Source: Paulinella micropora
Taxonomy: Eukaryota; Cercozoa; Imbricatea; Euglyphida; Paulinellidae
NCBI GenBank assembly: GCA_019918135.1
Contig: WBZZ01006805.1
Coordinates: forward strand, 1 to 22,500
Direction: 5' to 3'
DNA length: 22,500 bases
Below are positions 19,662 through 22,500 of this stretch, one piece after another (position 1 is the stretch's first letter; the number at the start of each line of letters is the position of its first letter). Made by a program: the position numbers and the translations under genes. The notes under the pieces are model-generated. The model saw only the letters and a list, made by a program, of their open reading frames with translations, did no database searches and was not told the DNA's origin.

Positions 19662-19775
19662 ATGTATTGAATTGATTGATGTATTGATTGATGTATTGAT
19701 TGATGTATTGATTGATGTATTGATTGATGTATTGATTGATGTATTGATTGATGCATGGATTGATGTATTGATTTA
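19662..19775 (+). repeat. 12-bp TTGATTGATGTA minisatellite
   Basis: About eight or nine near-identical 12-base units. Minus-strand frames read as an Ile-His-Gln-Ser repeat, which is a by-product. Confidence 0.92.
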
Positions 19776-19823
19776 TTCATTTATGGACGGGATAGCTAAA
19801 CCGATGTTTAGTTAGTTAGCTAT
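19776..19823. other. Short unique spacer
   Basis: 48 bases of non-tandem sequence between the TTGATTGATGTA array and exon duplication copy 2. Confidence 0.6.
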
Positions 19824-20271
19824 TTAGCAACTGACGAATAAGTTCTGATTTAGGTAAAACATGTCAAACTGCCGTTTTTGGGGCGTCCGACAGCAACTCA
19901 AAAACCATCAGCTTCGATGGCGACTACATCTGCCCCAGCTCTGTTGACGATAATTTTCTCATTACTCAAACGGCAACTCAAGTCACATTAACACGAGTTG
20001 CTGATTTTGGTTGGTGGTGGAATCAAGAAGTTCGTTGCTGCTCTTTAGGTATGCTTGTATTTTGTTTTCCTCCCAATAATTATTTCTTCTTGTTTTCTTG
20101 TCATAATATTCCTTTCTTTTTTTTGTGCTTTAAGCAAGAATGGCCTCATGATTAATGATTACTTATGCTGATTGTTTTGCAAACCCCAGTTGGAAAGACT
20201 ACATTAAACGCAGAGTTGATCTCCAAAATAAACAAAAATATATATAACCAAACTAAAAAAATATGTGAGCT
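19824..20271 (+). repeat. Segmental duplication, copy 2
   Basis: Near-identical copy of 17188-17631. The left breakpoint is at AGCAACTGACG, after unrelated GTTAGTTAGCTATTT, and the right side again runs into GATA repeats. The high identity implies a recent event. Confidence 0.92.

Positions 20272-20278
<7 letters not shown>
19854..20278 (+). pseudogene. Duplicated last exons with altered C-terminus
   Basis: Exon 19854-20048 (195 nt) is open and keeps its acceptor and donor; the last-exon copy starts at 20190 after CAAACCCCAG. A 2-base GA insertion (within TTGGAAAGACTAC) moves the last exon to another frame. It reads GKTTLNAELISKINKN and ends at TAG 20276-20278, where copy 1 stops earlier at TAA. 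No upstream exons accompany it, so it is either a 3' exon duplication that could be spliced in (the 195-nt exon is symmetric) or a dead copy. Confidence 0.5.

Positions 20279-20364
<86 letters not shown>
20272..20364 (+). repeat. GATA array 5
   Basis: About 23 GATA units between exon duplication copy 2 and block X2. Confidence 0.97.
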
Positions 20365-20542
20365 GCGCTAGGTGAGCCAGGTGAGATAGATAGAGATAGA
20401 TAGAGAGATAGAGAGATATATCAATAGAGCAAAAGATAAAGATATCGATAGATAGTATGAGGTAAGTAAGTAGGTTGATAGAATGATAGATAGATCGACC
20501 GATCAATAGATAGACCGATAGATCGATTGGTCGATCTATTAG
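20365..20542 (+). repeat. Block X, copy 2
   Basis: Same length as copy 1 and nearly identical. Here it follows the exon copy after one GATA array, whereas in copy 1 the GC block and a satellite unit stand in between. Confidence 0.92.
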
Positions 20543-20733
20543 ATCAACAGATAGATCAACAGATAGATCAACAGATAGATCAACAGATAGATCAACAGAT
20601 CAACAGATAGCTCAACAGATAGCTCAACAGATAGATAGCTCAATAGATAGCTCAATAGATAGCTCAATAGATGGATAGATAGATAGATAGATAGAGAGAT
20701 AGAAAGAGAGAGAGATAGATAGGTAGATAGATC

Positions 20734-20761
<28 letters not shown>
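20543..20761 (+). repeat. 12-bp GATA-derived minisatellite and GATA array, copy 2
   Basis: ATCAACAGATAG-type and GCTCAATAGATA-type units, then impure GATA/GAGA sequence, ending at the start of the satellite array. Confidence 0.88.
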
Positions 20762-20764
<3 letters not shown>

Positions 20765-22500
20765 GAGATATCGACTAATGTCAGAAAAAAGGAGCTTCTG
20801 ATTTCGTCAACCAAGGAAGTCTGTGGGTAAAGTATTAACCCGATGCCCAGCTAAGCCGTGATGTTTGCACGGAAGGGACTGATACAGGCGATACCAAAGC
20901 TCCCTAGTACCAGGCGGGGCCAGGGCTCGTTCCATAAGCGCCCCTTGCAGAACGAGCTCCCACCTCCATTACAGAGGGCCCAGTAAGCAGATGGAGTTTC
21001 GAGACTGTCGACAGTCTAGTATAAACCGACAGAGCACTGTGGGTTTTATTCCGGGCTCAACAAGCGAGAAAGGGCACCCTGAGGGAACAGGATTGTGCTT
21101 CCCGTCGCTATTTCGGCATGTGACTTGTAGGCGTATGGCTAGGCACACAAAAGGCACCCCACCACGGGCCCAGCACACCCACACCATCCCCTAATTCTCT
21201 GTCTATCGACAGATGGCACCCATTTCAAAAAAACCAAGCCCAAGGGAGGGTCAGTGACACCTCAAGTGGCCTTGGTTCGCTCCGTGGAGTAAGTGATGAG
21301 ATCAACTGATGAGATATCGACTAATGTCAGAAAAAAGGAGCTTCTGATTTCGTCAACCAAGGAAGTCTGTGGGTAAAGTATTAACCCGATGCCCAGCTAA
21401 GCCGTGATGTTTGCACGGAAGGGACTGATACAGGCGATACCAAAGCTCCCTAGTACCAGGCGGGGCCAGGGCTCGTTCCATAAGCGCCCCTTGCAGAACG
21501 AGCTCCCACCTCCATTACAGAGGGCCCAGTAAGCAGATGGAGTTTCGAGACTGTCGACAGTCTAGTATAAACCGACAGAGCACTGTGGGTTTTATTCCGG
21601 GCTCAACAAGCGAGAAAGGGCACCCTGAGGGAACAGGATTGTGCTTCCCGTCGCTATTTCGGCATGTGACTTGTAGGCGTATGGCTAGGCACACAAAAGG
21701 CACCCCACCACGGGCCCAGCACACCCACACCATCCCCTAATTCTCTGTCTATCGACAGATGGCACCCATTTCAAAAAAACCAAGCCCAAGGGAGGGTCAG
21801 TGACACCTCAAGTGGCCTTGGTTCGCTCCGTGGAGTAAGTGATGAGATCAACTGATGAGATATCGACTAATGTCAGAAAAAAGGAGCTTCTGATTTCGTC
21901 AACCAAGGAAGTCTGTGGGTAAAGTATTAACCCGATGCCCAGCTAAGCCGTGATGTTTGCACGGAAGGGACTGATACAGGCGATACCAAAGCTCCCTAGT
22001 ACCAGGCGGGGCCAGGGCTCGTTCCATAAGCGCCCCTTGCAGAACGAGCTCCCACCTCCATTACAGAGGGCCCAGTAAGCAGATGGAGTTTCGAGACTGT
22101 CGACAGTCTAGTATAAACCGACAGAGCACTGTGGGTTTTATTCCGGGCTCAACAAGCGAGAAAGGGCACCCTGAGGGAACAGGATTGTGCTTCCCGTCGC
22201 TATTTCGGCATGTGACTTGTAGGCGTATGGCTAGGCACACAAAAGGCACCCCACCACGGGCCCAGCACACCCACACCATCCCCTAATTCTCTGTCTATCG
22301 ACAGATGGCACCCATTTCAAAAAAACCAAGCCCAAGGGAGGGTCAGTGACACCTCAAGTGGCCTTGGTTCGCTCCGTGGAGTAAGTGATGAGATCAACTG
22401 ATGAGATATCGACTAATGTCAGAAAAAAGGAGCTTCTGATTTCGTCAACCAAGGAAGTCTGTGGGTAAAGTATTAACCCGATGCCCAGCTAAGCCGTGAT
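20762..22500 (+). repeat. 546-bp tandem satellite array (3 full units + partial)
   Basis: Units start at 20762, 21308, 21854 and 22400, exactly 546 bases apart, and appear essentially identical; the array runs off the window. Each unit (coordinates for the first) has a 17-base-loop hairpin GCTCGTTC/GAACGAGC (20925-20957), a 16-bp perfect palindrome AGACTGTCGACAGTCT (21002-21017), TATAAA (21020-21025) and a TCTGTC-TATC-GACAGA hairpin (21198-21213). It also has CCTTGGTT (21270-21277), which pairs with AACCAAGG of the next unit (21355-21362). Overlapping frames of 67 and 72 codons on the two strands are identical in every unit but resemble no protein. It is not 5S rRNA or a recognised snRNA. Confidence 0.95.
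21002..21025 (+). promoter_or_regulatory. Palindrome plus TATAAA in satellite unit
   Basis: AGACTGTCGACAGTCT is followed three bases later by TATAAA. It repeats at 21548-21571 and 22094-22117, and at about 18617-18640 with one extra T. The layout resembles a protein-binding palindrome next to a core promoter. Whether the unit is transcribed is unknown. Confidence 0.3.

Noticed and set aside
20969..22286. Identical 67- and 72-codon frames repeated in each satellite unit
   Set aside because: Sense and antisense frames overlap; their identity simply reflects identical units. There is no recognisable protein, and the diverged unit at 18377 does not keep them.
20762..22500. Tandem 5S rRNA, spliced-leader or snRNA gene array
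   Set aside because: Period and homogeneity fit, but neither strand shows the 5S conserved core or recognisable U1, U2, U4, U5, U6 or known spliced-leader sequence. A short A-box-like (TGGCTAGGCAC) and a B-box-like (GGTTCGCTCC) match are too weak and too far apart.

Overview
The window looks like eukaryotic nuclear DNA that is dominated by repeats. The evidence is a non-LTR retrotransposon with endonuclease and reverse transcriptase, long ATT and GATA microsatellites, a tandem satellite with a 546-bp period, Helitron-like elements, and short GT-AG exons whose phases agree. There are no bacterial-style operons and no ribosome binding sites. The host cannot be named from the sequence alone; an alga or other protist, or an invertebrate, would fit. 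Base composition is patchy: GC-rich in 1-5700, G/C runs plus ATT arrays in 5700-12400, AT-rich in 12400-17750, and GATA arrays plus satellite to the end.

Region 1 (1-5738) is most of one non-LTR retrotransposon. A duplicated 5' region (two diverged monomers) precedes a long reading frame. That frame has an RRM-like ORF1-type segment, an EEP endonuclease and a YADD reverse transcriptase. It is broken by two apparent 1-base deletions and one in-frame stop. The element ends in a short 3' UTR and a (TTA)n tail.

Region 2 (5739-12437) is a nested patchwork built inside ATT arrays. Four related non-coding elements, H1-H4 (1.0-1.4 kb), each start TCCCTGAA and end CAGCCCCTAG or AAGCCCCTAG, have subterminal inverted CCTGAAAGG/CCTTTCAGG boxes, and carry internal 150-190-bp tandem repeats. 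Two have an intact GC hairpin near the 3' end. Each sits between A and T of an ATT array, so that removing it restores the array in phase. This is the signature of non-autonomous Helitron or Helentron-associated (HINE-type) elements. The patchwork also holds two 5'-truncated 3' ends related to the retrotransposon and a 581-bp element with 90-bp terminal direct repeats.

Region 3 (12438-17635) is mostly unique AT-rich DNA with microsatellites. It contains the 3' part of a probable spliced gene of unknown function. At least three exons (ending at 15925, then 16642-16723, 17218-17412 and 17554-17609) join in a single open phase.

Region 4 (17636-22500) has GATA arrays and GATA-derived 12-bp minisatellites, and a recent duplication of the last two exons (about 99% identical) with a flanking block. 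It also has a GC-rich block with an 11-bp perfect hairpin, and the 546-bp satellite: one isolated unit, one fragment, and a terminal array of three full units and a partial one that runs off the window.

No tRNA, rRNA or CRISPR array was recognised.
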